A stretch of DNA of 64,000 nt from Beaufortia kweichowensis (GCA_019155185.1 CM032818.1:975433-1039432), one strand, 5' to 3'. Positions 1 to 12,600 are shown, counted from the stretch's first letter. Numbers and translations are program-made. The notes: a model not told the origin generated them from the letters alone.

Positions 1-149
1 ACTAATAATGTATCTTTATTTGATATTATTGTTTAAATAGATGAAAGTGTTATAATATTTACCTGTCAGATATCACATTTTATATCCTCTCGGAATGAGT
101 TTTTATGTCTTTTATCAGTTTAATGTTTAAGTCTTCCGTTCATTTTCTT

Positions 150-245
150 GATGTTTGTCTCGCGTTTTAGTTCCGGTGAGCGTCACGAGACTCGAGCGCG
201 CGAAGGACCCGGATGTTGCGCAGATCGGCGGGGCGCCAGTGCGGT
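150..245. promoter_or_regulatory. CpG-rich block, possible promoter of a gene to the left
   Basis: This is the only clearly CpG-dense stretch near the left edge, in otherwise AT-rich DNA, with repeated CG steps. It lies beyond the 3' end of the minus-strand cept1 gene, so it is more likely the 5' end of a neighbour outside the window than part of cept1. No start codon or splice site could be tied to it. Confidence 0.35.
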
Positions 246-449
246 GAAAATTCAACACATAACATTATAATTTGGGCTAAACAATGTATGTACATATTAT
301 TATTTTAAAAATTGACATTTTTACACCATGCAATGACGTAATATCTAGGAAAAATTTAATGTAGTACATCAGTTCTGTTTAAAATGAGCTTGCACATTTC
401 CTGATTTACTTAAAAACATAAAACAGCAGTTATCATAAATATAGCAATC

Positions 450-2277
450 TTTATTTTACAGGTGCTTTTATTCAAAAACCAGAGCAATGTTACAATCAAA
501 CCAATAGTTTGTCATGAGTGAGAAACAGGCGGTTTAACATCACTGAAAACAATGACCGAGGGCTTAAATCTGCTTTCTCTCTTTAAAGTGAAAAACTTTG
601 AGGATTTGGCAACAAGCAAAGTCTAAGAAAATGAAACCAAGTGCGAGTCATACTGTAAGAGATGAATACAACAACACAAACATACTGAAACTCTCATACT
701 GGATCTGACAACAACTGTGAAACTCAATAATGTAGAAGATAGCAAACATTTGCATTGAATGACATTAGAGTAAAGCAGTAAAATATATATTGTGTGCAAG
801 TCAAACAAATCATCTTATTTATAAACACAATATCATGATTACTGAGATTTCATTCTTCATAGGACTCATAATAAAATGTTTTTGTTCTTCAGGACAACAT
901 CTCAAAAGTCATTTAATGATCTGTTTTCTGGGTGGCAGCGTCAAGCTGTTCTACAAACTAACATTTACATATTTTTTACATTATGTAAATTGCCTGAGAA
1001 TGACATTGAGCAATAAAGAACCATGTAAAGAAACCAGAACAACAGGCAGGTATCAAAATATGCGATTAAGGCAAATGTTCGACAATCAAACAAATCAATT
1101 CAGCAATTTACAGATGAATTCATGACTTACTGTTAGAAATCTCACATGATTATTTCTCCAAATATAGAGATTTACATTTTCATGACTGCGAAACAAGAAG
1201 TATGTTAGAATAAATTTCAAACATCTAAATACTTCAAAGTCTTTCAACTTTCTGATACTGTAACAAGTTCATTCTTGGCATTTAGAATTCAGAACATTTT
1301 GTTTTAACACAGACAGAATAAGATAAAACTGAACTGGAAGAACCTCAAAATCGATCACAACGTGAGTCCTATAACACCCCAAAATCACAAAAGAAGAATA
1401 AGAAATTATAAATAATGAAGACTAATTCATCAATGATTAAAACGGTTTAAATTGTTATAATTAAACACATTTAAAGCCTCTTTATAATTTTCTTTCATTC
1501 TATTAATGAGAGTTTGGGAGTGAAATGTTATTCATTCTTGATTTTGGGACAGATATTTGATATGATCAATGTTAGTATAAAGATCCACCACAAACTAGAT
1601 TCTGTCTGTCTGCTGTGATTCATTCCTGAAACAAAACAAATTAAGTGCTTTAAATCTAAAACTCAATGTCTTCATATTCTTCAAATACCAGATTGAGAAA
1701 CAGTAAATGTGTAAATATGACCTGACTGATGAAACACGAGCGAGCTGCTTTAACACAAACTATACAAGTGCATAAAAATAACAACAGAGAGATGAAAACA
1801 TATCTGTATTTATATTAATAGCAGCGGTTTATAAACGTGAAAAACAATTCCTTGATGTGAGAAGGAGTCACATGAAGCGTTCAAACCCTGTCAGAGCAAT
1901 GCATCATGGGTAATTCAGAGCAAACATTTTCATCTCTGTTATCAACTTAAAATAATCAAAAGAAAAGTGACCCGGGCTGAAAACTCATTCATTCGAGTTC
2001 ATTCATTCATCTTTTGTTCAGGAAACTGCATTAGTCTCATGTCAATAATCTCATTCGTTCTCGTTTAGTCTCAGCAGACGTACAGTAACGGGATGAAAGT
2101 GCAGAAAGATGATGTCATGAACCCACGTGTCAATCAAACTGCTGTTTCCTGGCAGGGGTCAGAGGTCACTCGACCGGCACCGAACTCTGTAGTTTGATTC
2201 TGAAGGCAGATGCGAGATGAGAGGCGATCTCGTTACACACGCTGATACAGTAGCGCCAGATCGAACAGGGACAGAAT
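450..2277 (-). other. cept1: cept1 last exon: C-terminal coding part and long 3' UTR
   Basis: The last coding exon begins at 2277 after a good acceptor. Its expected stop is the TGA at 2166-2168. The following 1.7 kb on the minus strand has no convincing coding frame. A minus-strand AATAAA lies at 450-455, which is the best candidate cleavage signal. The region is A/T-rich, and the short frames at 623-808 and 790-1125 are not supported by splice sites or family resemblance. Confidence 0.6.
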
Positions 2278-3213
2278 CTGACCAATAAAAACACACGTTC
2301 ATTAACATACAGACGTCTTAAAGACACAAAAACAGACGTGTGATCTTACCAGAGAAATCCACAACACCAGATATTCATCAATAAAGCTGTTGAAATATTG
2401 ATCCAGAAACAACAGGCCTGGACCCAGAAACGCCACGTCATGAAGGTGCATCTCACTTTTGGTCATATGAGCCACCTGTAAAACACACGAGCGGCTGTAA
2501 AACATCACCGTAAACATGAAGGAGAATCAGTGAACGTCTCTGACTCACCACCAGTTTATTCGTTATTTTAGCAGAGACGAAGCCAAAGGCCAGAATATAA
2601 AGACACGGATGTTTCTCAAAGAGCCGGACGGCAGATTTTTTATAAATCATCATGGCGAGGACGATGACAGAGCCGATGTGAAGGACGGGAGACAACACGC
2701 TCGTACCCTGAAACACAAACAAAACCTTCAGACAACCAATGCAATGTTGCATTTGAACTTCTGTTCATGTTGTTGATGTACGTACCGCTATAGTAGACCC
2801 GTTTTTCCCCACACCGCCTGTAAATATGATTTTGAAGTAATTGGTACATGAGAAAACAACTCCAACAAATGTGCAAAGCGCTGGAATTATTTTCATTTGG
2901 ATGTTTATTATGGGGACCTGTCGAATACAAGAACACAGATTCTTAAATGCACAACAAACATTTATATTGTTTTAGTAACAAATTACATACAAAACACAAC
3001 ACAAAATATTACATTAGATTCATGATGTCTTGCAGAACTGTTACGATTATCATACGTGTTATAATCATAAGACAGACAGACAGACACATGCGTTTGACGT
3101 GTAAGTGTTTAATGATGTCATCAGAATTACCGGTGACTGCCAGAAAGCCGATCCACACAGCAGCCAGAACATACATGAGAATAATGAAGATCTGAACTTC
3201 TGTCACATCAATA
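2166..3213 (-). CDS. cept1: Choline/ethanolamine phosphotransferase 1, C-terminal exons (5' part missing)
   Basis: CEPT1 is a multi-pass ER/nuclear-envelope enzyme that transfers phosphocholine or phosphoethanolamine from the CDP-alcohol to diacylglycerol, the last step of the Kennedy pathway. Five minus-strand exons are visible: 3213-3131, 2917-2786, 2707-2549, 2475-2350 and 2277-2166, with canonical splice sites. Recognisable blocks are VTEVQIFII, GGVGKNGSTIAGTSVLSP, FEKHPCLYIL, FVSAKITNKLVV, AHMTKSEMHLHD and LLFLDQYFNSFIDEY. FVSAKITNKL and MHLHD fit CEPT1 better than CHPT1. The catalytic CDP-alcohol phosphotransferase motif is in upstream exons lost in the N gap. Two apparent 2-bp deletions break the frame: in the 3213-3131 exon, within TG-rich bases before the conserved FWQS, and in the last exon near 2259, where the phase changes just before WRYC. 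These may be sequencing errors or true lesions. Confidence 0.88.
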
Positions 3214-3253
3214 CTGAGCGAAGAGTGTTACATCACAAACACACACAATAATT

Positions 3254-3353
3254 NNNNNNNNNNNNNNNNNNNNNNNNNNNNNNNNNNNNNNNNNNNNNNN
3301 NNNNNNNNNNNNNNNNNNNNNNNNNNNNNNNNNNNNNNNNNNNNNNNNNNNNN
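3254..3353. other. Assembly gap (100 N)
   Basis: The gap is exactly 100 Ns, the usual placeholder for unknown length. To its left, cept1 needs further 5' exons; to its right, an Ig receptor needs its signal and V exons. Neither is present, so the true missing length must be larger than 100 bp, or the two contigs are not adjacent. Confidence 0.97.
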
Positions 3354-3391
3354 CTAAATGAAATCATAATTTATATGGTTATGTTTCCCAG

Positions 3392-4071
3392 CTCGTCTGC
3401 CCGTTCCTGTCATCACCCGTATCAGTAACTCTTCAAACTGTTCTTCATCATCATCATCATCATGTGTGTTGTTGTGTTCAGTGATGAATGTGTCACATGT
3501 GACTCTCTCCTGGTATAAAGGAAACAGTTTATTGTCCAACATCAGTGTGTCTGATCTCAACATCAGACTCTCTCTATCTCTGGAGGTGGAATATCAGGAT
3601 ACAAACACATACAGCTGTGTGATCAACAATCCCATCACAAACCACACACAACATCTCAACATCAATCATGTCTGTCACACGTGTTCAGGTATGTCAGATG
3701 TGATAAGTTTTTTGCAACATCATATGAGCTGTTTCTGTGTGAATTCATGACACACTAATGATTATTTTCTATGTTGATTACAGAAGTCATTCAGCATTCA
3801 TATATTATATTATTATATGTTGTGCTGCTGCTGCTCGTGTCTGCAGGTCTGATTCTCTGTTACTGCTGCAAATCCAGACAAACTAAACAAGAAGGCAAGT
3901 AAAAACTACAAATACTGATTTGAAGAATATAAATACACACTGTAAATGATTTCACATTGATTCAATGTGTGTTTGTGTTTTGTAGATGAGAAAAGCCTGT
4001 CAGAATACGCACACACATCATCTACAACACATCTGTTCACATGTGATTATGAGATGAAATATCACAACTGA
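3392..4071 (+). CDS. Receptor A: SLAM/CD2-family-like, 3' exons only
   Basis: Three exons remain: C2 domain 3392-3688, transmembrane 3784-3894, tail 3986-4071 (stop TGA). The C2 exon opens with ARLPVPVI, then a serine run encoded by TCA repeats, the B-strand cysteine (CVLLC), the C-strand tryptophan (SWYKG), the F-strand TYSC and a second cysteine pair (VCHTC), a layout typical of SLAM-family domain 2. N-glycosylation sequons include NVS, NIS and NHT. The hydrophobic segment follows VIQHS and ends in a basic SRQTKQ stop-transfer. The transmembrane exon ends in a GC donor. Relative to gene B the tail has 2 extra bases in a CA run, so it reads SEYAHTSS and continues longer, losing B's ITIM-like motif. 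The signal and V exons are presumably in the gap. Confidence 0.75.
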
Positions 4072-4717
4072 TTTGTTATACTAAAGTTTGTGTAATTTTA
4101 ACAGAAATCTTATCACAACAGTGAATTAAAACATCAAATTCACAACAGATGGATGAATACAACAGCTTTATGATGAACAATATTAGTAATGATAGTAGAA
4201 TGAGTCAATTACTTGCTGCATAAAGAATAAATAATACATAAATAAATAATATTTTTGTGGTTTATTATTTTAATATTAAACAAGAATTGAGTTGATAGTG
4301 TAAATCAAATGATCAAGTTATATAGTTACTCTTGAAACTTGATGAAAAAATATATTTAAAAAAATCAACTGAATTGTGTTTATGTTGAAAATGTTTAGCT
4401 AAACATTACTGAGAGAAAAATGTTCATGAAGACACAACAACAGTTGTAAAACACACAAGAGACGCAGAGACTTTACAAACTCTCAATAGAGATGTGCTGG
4501 TGTTATTGAGGTCAGTGAATTGTGGTTTATTCTGCTTAAAGGATGTGCAGCTAGTGATCAAGAGTGTGCGTCTTTGTGTGTATGTTTGTGTTTGTGTGCA
4601 TTTTCCACTCATGACCACAATTTAACCTCATAATGAGAACACAAGTGTGTGAAAGATCAGATGATCATTTAACTGAAATAAAAGTTTTCTGATGAAACAC
4701 AATTCATTTTCAGCAAG
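4072..4717. other. Intergenic A-B: 3' UTR of A and 5' flank of B
   Basis: No gene is seen. AATAAA at 4226-4231 is a candidate polyadenylation signal for A. The whole stretch is nearly identical to 6357-7028, so it is part of the 2.31-kb tandem duplication unit. Confidence 0.6.
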
Positions 4718-6356
4718 ATGATTTTCTCTTTTTTGTTCCTGTTTGTCATGAATTGTAAGTAATTTTAATCAATTATTTATTAAATACAATGCAATGTATG
4801 TTGCTATCAATATCTTTTCAAAGTTAAGCGGGACTGAAAACTGTTATACATCGTAATGAAATAAGATGAGTTTAAACATATAAAATCAAACACTGATTCA
4901 AAAGTATTAGTTTATTATTATTAAAAATTATAGATATAAAATATTTAACTGTCAATTTGGTTGAAATCTTTCATCAGCTTTCTTTATTTGTATTTATAGT
5001 CTCCATTAAAAAAAACTTTATTGATACAGGATTAATTAAATAACTTTGACTAATTTTGTGTTTTTGTTTTGTGTTTCAGGTGTGTTTGGTGATGAAATGA
5101 AGTCAGTGTCAGTGATGGAGGGAGATTCTGTTACTCTAAACACTGATCTTACTGACATACAGAGAGACGATCACATACTGTGGATGTTTGGACCTCAGGG
5201 GACTCGTATAGCTGAAATATATAAGAAAATTATTGATATGTTTCGCAGTAAAGAGATATTTGGTGACAGACTGAAGTTGGACAGTCAGACTGGATCTCTC
5301 ATCATCACAAACATCAGAATCACAGATTCTGGACTTTATAAACTACAGATCAGCGGTGACAAAGGAACTTCATACAAGAGATTTAATGTTACTGTATATG
5401 GTGAGTGAAGAAGTCTTGATATGTCTTTTAGTTTTCAATGTAATGGCAAATAAATTTGTGCTTGTTAATTAGTACTGTAGGATTTAGGCATGTTTGAATA
5501 TAGAGTGAAATATCATTATGAGGACTGTGTTAAACAGCAGTCAGGGTGTGACTGTTAGTTACTGCTGAGAGGTGCTACTTAAATTATATTATTGTATATT
5601 ATAATCATTTAAAATGAATGTTTTTTCAGAAACATTGTGACAAAATCTCTATTCTGACAAAAATTATTCAGATAATTTCTCAGCAACATTATCAGCAATT
5701 TTTCCTTTTATTTCCAGCACCTCTTCCTGTGCCTGTAATCAGCCTCACTGAAAACTGTTCTTCATCATCATCATCATCAATCTCATCATGTGTGTTGTTG
5801 TGTTCAGTGATGAATGTGTCACATGTGACTCTCTCCTGGTATAAAGGAAACAGTTTATTGTCCAACATCAGTGTGTCTGATCTCAACATCAGACTCTCTC
5901 TATCTCTGGAGGTGGAATATCAGGATACAAACACATACAGCTGTGTGATCAACAATCCCATCACAAACCACACACAACATCTCAACATCACTCATGTCTG
6001 TCAGACGTGTTCAGGTATGTCAGGTGTGATTATTCTATTGCAGCGTCATGACTTTTCTCATTTACACTAATGATTATTTTCTTTATGTTGATTACAGAAG
6101 TCATTCAGCATTCATATATTATATTATTATATGTTGTGCTGCTGCTGCTCGTGTCTGCAGGTCTGATTCTCTGTTACTGCTGCAAATCCAGACAAACTAA
6201 ACAAGAAGGCAAGTAAAAACTACAAATACTGATTTGAAGAATATAAATACACACTGTAAATGATTTCACATTGATTCACGTGTGTTTGTGTTTGTAGATG
6301 AGAAAAGCCTGTCAGAATACACACACATCATCTACAACACATCTGTTCACATGTGA
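4718..6356 (+). CDS. Receptor B: SLAM/CD2-family-like with ITIM-like tail
   Basis: This is a complete five-exon gene: signal peptide 4718-4754, V-like 5080-5400, C2 5718-6014, transmembrane 6098-6208, tail 6298-6356. Junctions are phase 1. The ATG begins a hydrophobic leader (MIFSFLFLFVMNC). The V domain has VTLNT and DSGLYKLQI where B- and F-strand cysteines would normally be, so it lacks the canonical disulfide, as CD2-family V domains do. Its variable segment is the WMFGPQGTRIAEI type. The C2 domain has a seven-serine run, CVLLC, SWYKG, TYSC and VCQTC. The tail reads SLSEYTHIIYNTSVHM; SEYTHI fits the ITIM pattern SxYxxI, so an inhibitory role is possible but inferred. The transmembrane exon ends in a GC donor (gaag then gcaagt). 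Ligand unknown. Confidence 0.8.
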
Positions 6357-7028
6357 TTATGAGATGAAATATCACAACTGATTTGTTATACTAAAGTTTG
6401 TGTAATTTTAACAGAAATCTTATCACAACAGCGAATTAAAACATCAAATTCACAACAGATGGATGAATACAACAGCTTTATGATGAACAATATTAGTAAT
6501 GATAGTAGAATGAGTCAATTACTTGCTGCATAAAGAATAAATAATACATAAATAAATAATATTTTTGTGGTTTATTATTTTAATATTAAACAAGAATTGA
6601 GTTGATAGTGTAAATCAAATGATCAAGTTATATAGTTACTCTTGAAACTTGATGAAAAAATATATTTAAAAAAATCAACTGAATTGTGTTTGTGTTGAAA
6701 ATGTTTAGCTAAACATTACTGAGAGAGAAAAATGTTCATGAAGACACAACAACAGTTGTAAAACACACAAGAGACACAGACTTTTACAAACTCTCAATAG
6801 AGATGTGCTGGTGTTATTGAGGTCAGTGAATTGTGGTTTATTCTGCTTAAAGGATGTGCAGCTAGTGATCAAGAGTGTGCGTCTTTGTGTGTATGTTTGT
6901 GTTTGTGTGCATTTTCCACTCATGACCACAATTTAACCTCATAATGAGAACACAAGTGTGTGAAAGATCAGATGATCATTTAACTGAAATAAAAGTTTTC
7001 TGATGAAACACAATTCATTTTCAGCAAG
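6357..7028. other. Intergenic B-C, duplicate of the A-B spacer
   Basis: No gene is seen. The stretch matches 4072-4717 almost base for base, with a few substitutions and short indels, including the pre-ATG region. The leader exons of B and C are identical as read. Confidence 0.6.
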
Positions 7029-8710
7029 ATGATTTTCTCTTTTTTGTTCCTGTTTGTCATGAATTGTAAGTAATTTTAATCAATTATTTATTAAATACAA
7101 TGCAATGTATGTTGCTATCAATATCTTTTCAAAGTTAAGCGGGACTGAAAACTGTTATACATCGTAATGAAATAAGATGAGTTTAAACATATAAAATCAA
7201 ACACTGATTCAAAAGTATTAGTTTATTATTATTAAAAATTATAGATATAAAATATTTAACTGTCAATTTGGTTGAAATCTTTCATCAGCTTTCTTTATTT
7301 GTATTTATAGTCTCCATTAAAAAAAACTTTATTGATACAAGATTAGTTAAATCATTTTGACTAATTTTGTTTTGTGTTTCAGGTGTGTTTGGTGATGAAG
7401 TGAAGTCAGTGTCAGTGATGGAGGGAGATTCTGTTACTCTAAACACTGATCTTACTGAGATACAGAGAGATGAACAGATACTGTGGCAGTTTGGACCTAA
7501 CAGTACTCGAATAGCTCAAATCATTAAAGAGGCCAATTTGACATCTCTGTATGATGTTGATGATGAGAGATTCAGAGACAGACTGAAGTTGGACAATCAG
7601 ACTGGATCTCTCATCATCACAAACATCAGAAACACAAACTCTGGACTTTATAAACTACTGATCATCAGTGACAGAAAAACTTCAGACAAGAGATTCAATG
7701 TTACTGTATATGGTGAGTTTAATATCACTATCACACATATTTCGTTTTTTGTATTTAAGGTTTGATTCCATTTGCAAAATACAAAATCTTTCAGTTCCAG
7801 AACTCAACATTTCCTCCCTAAATATAAACTGCTGCAAAATGAGCATCAACTCTTTTATATGTCTTATTAAAATAGATTTACAGAAAGGAGTGAAATGTAT
7901 TTCTGGCATATGTTAAATAATACCCTCAGATATTTTAATGATAACAAACTGTGTGTTTGTATTATCACACACTAATGATATTAATAAGACTCTGTTTTAC
8001 TCGACTGACTTCCTGAAGTTTATGTAGCTCATTTTAATCCAGTAAATATTTTAATTAATTATAGGATCATAAGACAGAGTAGTGAAATTATAGGGAGCTG
8101 GAGTTAATGATCCTTTTATTTCCTTTTTGAGTCTGAAAGCTCCAACCAAATGGCTTATTGATAATCATAATGTAGAGTTTCTTTCTATAACAAATACTTT
8201 TTTTCTCATGTTCAGCTCGTCTGCCCGTTCCTGTCATCACCCGTATCAGTAACTCTTCAAACTGTTCTTCATCATCATCATCATCATGTGTGTTGTTGTG
8301 TTCAGTGATGAATGTGTCACATGTGACTCTCTCCTGGTATAAAGGAAACAGTTTATTGTCCAACATCAGTGTGTCTGATCTCAACATCAGACTCTCTCTA
8401 TCTCTGGAGGTGGAATATCAGGATACAAACACATACAGCTGTGTGATCAACAATCCCATCACAAACCACACACAACATCTCAACATAAATCAACTCTGTC
8501 AGCCGTGTTCAGGTAAGATAACTTTTACTTCCTGTCATTGTAAAACCAGGTCAAACTTGCATTGGTTTAAGTGAACATCAACATATAAGGGTTGTTTTCT
8601 CCTCAGGCCACATGCCCTGTTGCAGTTTAACCGAGACTGTGACTCGATTGGTCATCTCTGCTGTGGTGGGCGTGGCTACACTGACTGTATTGATTTATGA
8701 AGTGAGATAA
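7029..8710 (+). CDS. Receptor C: SLAM/CD2-family-like, short-tailed (CD48/CD58-like)
   Basis: Exons are signal 7029-7065, V-like 7383-7712, C2 8216-8512 and a terminal transmembrane exon 8607-8710 ending in TAA. The leader is the same as in B. The V exon is longer than B's and of another type: WQFGPNSTRIAQI, then IKEANLTSLYDVDDERF, again without canonical V cysteines. The C2 exon is nearly identical to the others. The last exon encodes TETVTRLVISAVVGVATLT and ends YEVR, leaving essentially no cytoplasmic domain. It could act as a ligand, a decoy or an adaptor-coupled receptor; this is inference from the missing tail. A polyadenylation signal AATAAA lies at 8812-8817. The same V type occurs in gene H with a completely different tail. 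Confidence 0.8.
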
Positions 8711-9016
8711 ACAGACACCAGAGGGCGACAGTGTTCAGAAACTCACTTTAATATCTGATTATACACAGTATATAACTATGTTTATATATCAAATTTGTAT
8801 CTGTCATTATTAATAAAGATCTGATAACATGAAGATGATATTTAATCAGAAGTGAGAATGAAGAAGTTTGTCTCATGATGACTTTACAGATCTTTAATAA
8901 ACCTCATCATGATGCTAATGGGCTTCTGATCTGAGGTCAGGCCATTGTATTTATGGCATTGTTCTTCTCTAATCTACATTTACAGTAAAAGCAGAGAGAT
9001 GCACATTGAGAGGGAC

Positions 9017-9623
9017 ATTATTTACAATGTTGTAGGTAAACAGCCATTAGCAGATGCTTTTAACCAAAGCCATTTATCTCCTGAAGATAAATGAGTTTTG
9101 TTGGAGACAGTCGGTCCTGATTCGACTTCCAAAAATTAAATTGTTTTACATGAGTTTAAATAAAAGTTGTACTATAATTTATTTCTGTTATCAAAGTGAG
9201 AGAAGCAAATGCAAATTAGATTATAAGCATGTTTATTATTTGCATGTTTTTATGCATGTTCACAAAAAGCTTTTGCTTATAGTGTAAAGTTGAAATAGCT
9301 CAACTATGTATAAATAAATGCCATCAGATTTTAATTTTGCAATCTTGAGTTAGCAAACATGTGATTTGTTTTACAACTTTAATACCGAGACCCGTTCATG
9401 TGTTTTCAAATAGGCTTTAAAAGAAGCATGTTTGAAGAAGCCAGAAGTAAGTTATAGTATAACTTTTATTTAAACTCATGTAAGACAATTTCAGTTTTGG
9501 AAGTTGCACATGGATCGAATCAGGACCGACTGTCTCCAACAAAACTCATTTATCTTCAGGAGATAAATGGCTTTGGTTAAAAGCATCTGCTAATGGCTGT
9601 TTACCTACAACATTGTAAATAAT
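9017..9623. mobile_element. Non-autonomous DNA element with about 120-bp terminal inverted repeats
   Basis: The left arm (about 9017-9138) begins attatttacaatgttg. Its reverse complement fills about 9500-9623, with a small insertion near the inner end. The interior (about 360 bp) has no transposase frame. A segment inside (about 9297-9425) is repeated directly outside the right arm (about 9625-9800), so the element sits in a local duplication. No clear target-site duplication was found. Confidence 0.7.
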
Positions 9624-12600
9624 AGCTCAGTCTAGCTTGTGAATGTATAAATAAACACCATAAGATTTTAATTTAGCAATCTTGAGTTAGCAAACATGTG
9701 ATTTGTTTTACAACTTTAATATCGAGACCCGTTCCTGTGTTTGTACACACATCTGAATGGTCCAGCATGTGTTTTCAAACAGGCTTTAAAAGTGTTTTGT
9801 AGTTAAAATGATGTTGTCAAAACACAGAAAGACTTGTCTAGCCAATGTTGTATAGAAAACAAAGAATTAAAAATGTCTTCTGTTAAAAAAACTGCATCTG
9901 CTGGTTTTTCCATTGCAAACAAATAAAAAAATAAGCCAGTCGTAGGACAAAACACTCCGGTGGACACACAGCAAGTGATAGAGACAGATCTTAAAATGTA
10001 TTTTGACGTAATTTTTACATGTTTAAGAGTAAGGTTTGGTTTGGTTGAACTGGAAATCATGCAGAAATATATCAATTTAAAAAATATGAAGACCTGATGA
10101 TGTGTTAAGCATTAACTACATGACTGAACACATTATATACATTAAAAATCATGATCATCATTTTTCTGTTTTTGCACTTTAAAGTAAAAAGTAAAATCTT
10201 TTTTTCCATGTGGGCAAGAAACCACATACGAATCTCAATTTTAATGGAGATGTTGTGGAAAATTTGGAACACATTTACATTTACAGCTTACATTTCAACT
10301 ATATAAAAACCATACGTAGTTATATATATATTTGCAGAGACAATTTTCAATAACCAAAAGCATGCTAATGAAAACCCACATAACCAGATCACACTGTGGG
10401 TGTCAAGCTCTCACTTCTTTTATCTGAAACTTTTATCTTTAATTCGCGCTGTTGACATGCAAAGTGTTAATGATCAGCTGGTCGTCTTTTGTATTTTGGA
10501 AAAACAAGTTATTTAATACAATACGACTAACACTTTATTTCGATTTCTTTTTCTGTGTTTCTTATTATAGACACAAAGGTTGTTTTTCTTACTTTGCATA
10601 GATGGAACATGAGATGCTTTATGCACTGTGACCCAAATCATCAAAGCTGAAAGCTGGAGATACGCTGTGGTCTTTAGTTTTTAGGCCAGTGCAGGACATC
10701 GAGAGCATTGTTTTGATGTGGTATATGAAGGCGTCTGTTGTTGTATGTGTGTTAGAGGTGTGCAGAAGGTCTTGTGTATGTGCAGTAAGTGGGTGAAGAT
10801 GTGTTTACTTCAAAGTTTAATGTCCTGGCCTTAAATTTCCCTGTAAGATTACTGTAATCTAGGGTGTAAACATCACAACATTCAATGAATGATACATTAC
10901 AAATATGTACAAAAAGATGAAAATAAGATTTTATGGTGTTCATGTCACAAGCTTGAGGACTGAGAAACAAACTTGTCTTTCCTTCCTGAACCTTTTTTTT
11001 AAAGTTTCTATCTTTAGAGAAGCTGCTGAATAGTAGTTTGCTCGTATGCTTTTCAAAACACAACACGTTTTCTTCATTCTGGCTTTAATGATTCCCGGAT
11101 AACTTTTGTTGGACTTGGCATTTACTTCCTCAAATCCACGTGTTCAATAAATCAGGAGAAAGGAGAAAGTTTAAGTATTTATTAAAACAAGTCATATGAA
11201 GAAAGCATACAGAGCTCTGGGTCTCAGCTGTCCCTATTTACACAATCAATGCGAGTCTTACGACCAGGCACTCTGAGAACGCTCGCCTGTCCCTCGACCC
11301 AATGTATATATAATCTTCTTGAACCAGTAGAGTTTCGAGGCGTTGTCTTCCTCAGAATCAGGTGATTTCTTGTAAGTCAGCCTCAGCTGACCACATCCAT
11401 GGTCCAGTTCCTGTGATCCTGCACAAAGAATCTTTCTCAAGGTTATTACACGCATGGTCGCCCAAGGCCCCATCTTATCTCACATGCCTGCTAACTCAAG
11501 AACAACTCCTCACACAACTTCTCTTCTCTTCAAGGCCACATTCTGTTACATTCTTTTATTAATAAAAGATTATATGAGATTATATGAAATATGTATAAGC
11601 CTGTAATGATTATAAGTAATGAACAAAACACACACAACAATAAATGTTTCCCTAAAGAAAGGATGTATTCATCAACAGACATCAGCCTTTTCAAGGTTAA
11701 TTTTGAGCGAGGGGCCTATCGCCCCTGCTCCAACTTCAGAAACAACTCCTTTAAAGAGATAAGGACAGTTTTATGATCCACACATAGTTCTTGTTATTTC
11801 TATGTCACATGAACTCTTATTAGTATCTAAGGCTACATTTCATGATTATATAAAATGCATAATAAATGAATGGATATATTTAATGAAGATAAAAAGCACA
11901 CATTAATGAATATACTTATCACACACTATACTGCATAAGCTCTTATTCTTATCTAAGGTTAACTATCTGGGTTATATTGAACACATAAGTAAAGAATGAA
12001 TATATGTGATATCAGTCATGAGTATAAAAGTATTAAAAAAAAGAAAACAGAAAATACTCATCACTTTGATTAGACTCATTATCTCATTAAATCTTATTTA
12101 AAGTGCTCTTGTTCTTCTTAATTTAATTAAATTTTTCAAGTCTGGCTTGTTTGTGCTGTTTGTTAGTATGTTTGGTTTGCAGTTCTCCTTTTCACTTTTG
12201 GTCTCTTATATTCCTCAACTGTGAGTGTTCTGCTTTGTTGTTTTTTTTACGTAAATCTCAGTTTTGATTGTTCCCACAAATGTGAACTGAGATTTGACCC
12301 GTTTACCCTTTGGTTTAGCACAGAACAGACATTCATCTGGCTTGAGAATCAGTTTTCTGTTCATTTGCTCTCTTTATGAAGACGGTTGTGTCTTATAGTC
12401 AGCTGTGATTACCATTTCATTGAAAGAAACCCGAGTTAGACAACTATAAAGGTTTGTTTTTGTGTTTCTGGATGACACAAGACTTTCAACATGAGTTTTA
12501 TCTGTTGCTTTAAATACCATTACATCATGCTTTTGATTACAGTAACTTACATGAATGACAATAAGCACTTGTTTTTAGGATGTTGTCTCACATGGGGCTC

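Noticed and set aside
11160..11560. Solo LTR
   Set aside because: Composition and AATAAA/TATA-like words are suggestive, but no terminal TG...CA pair, target duplication or second copy was found.
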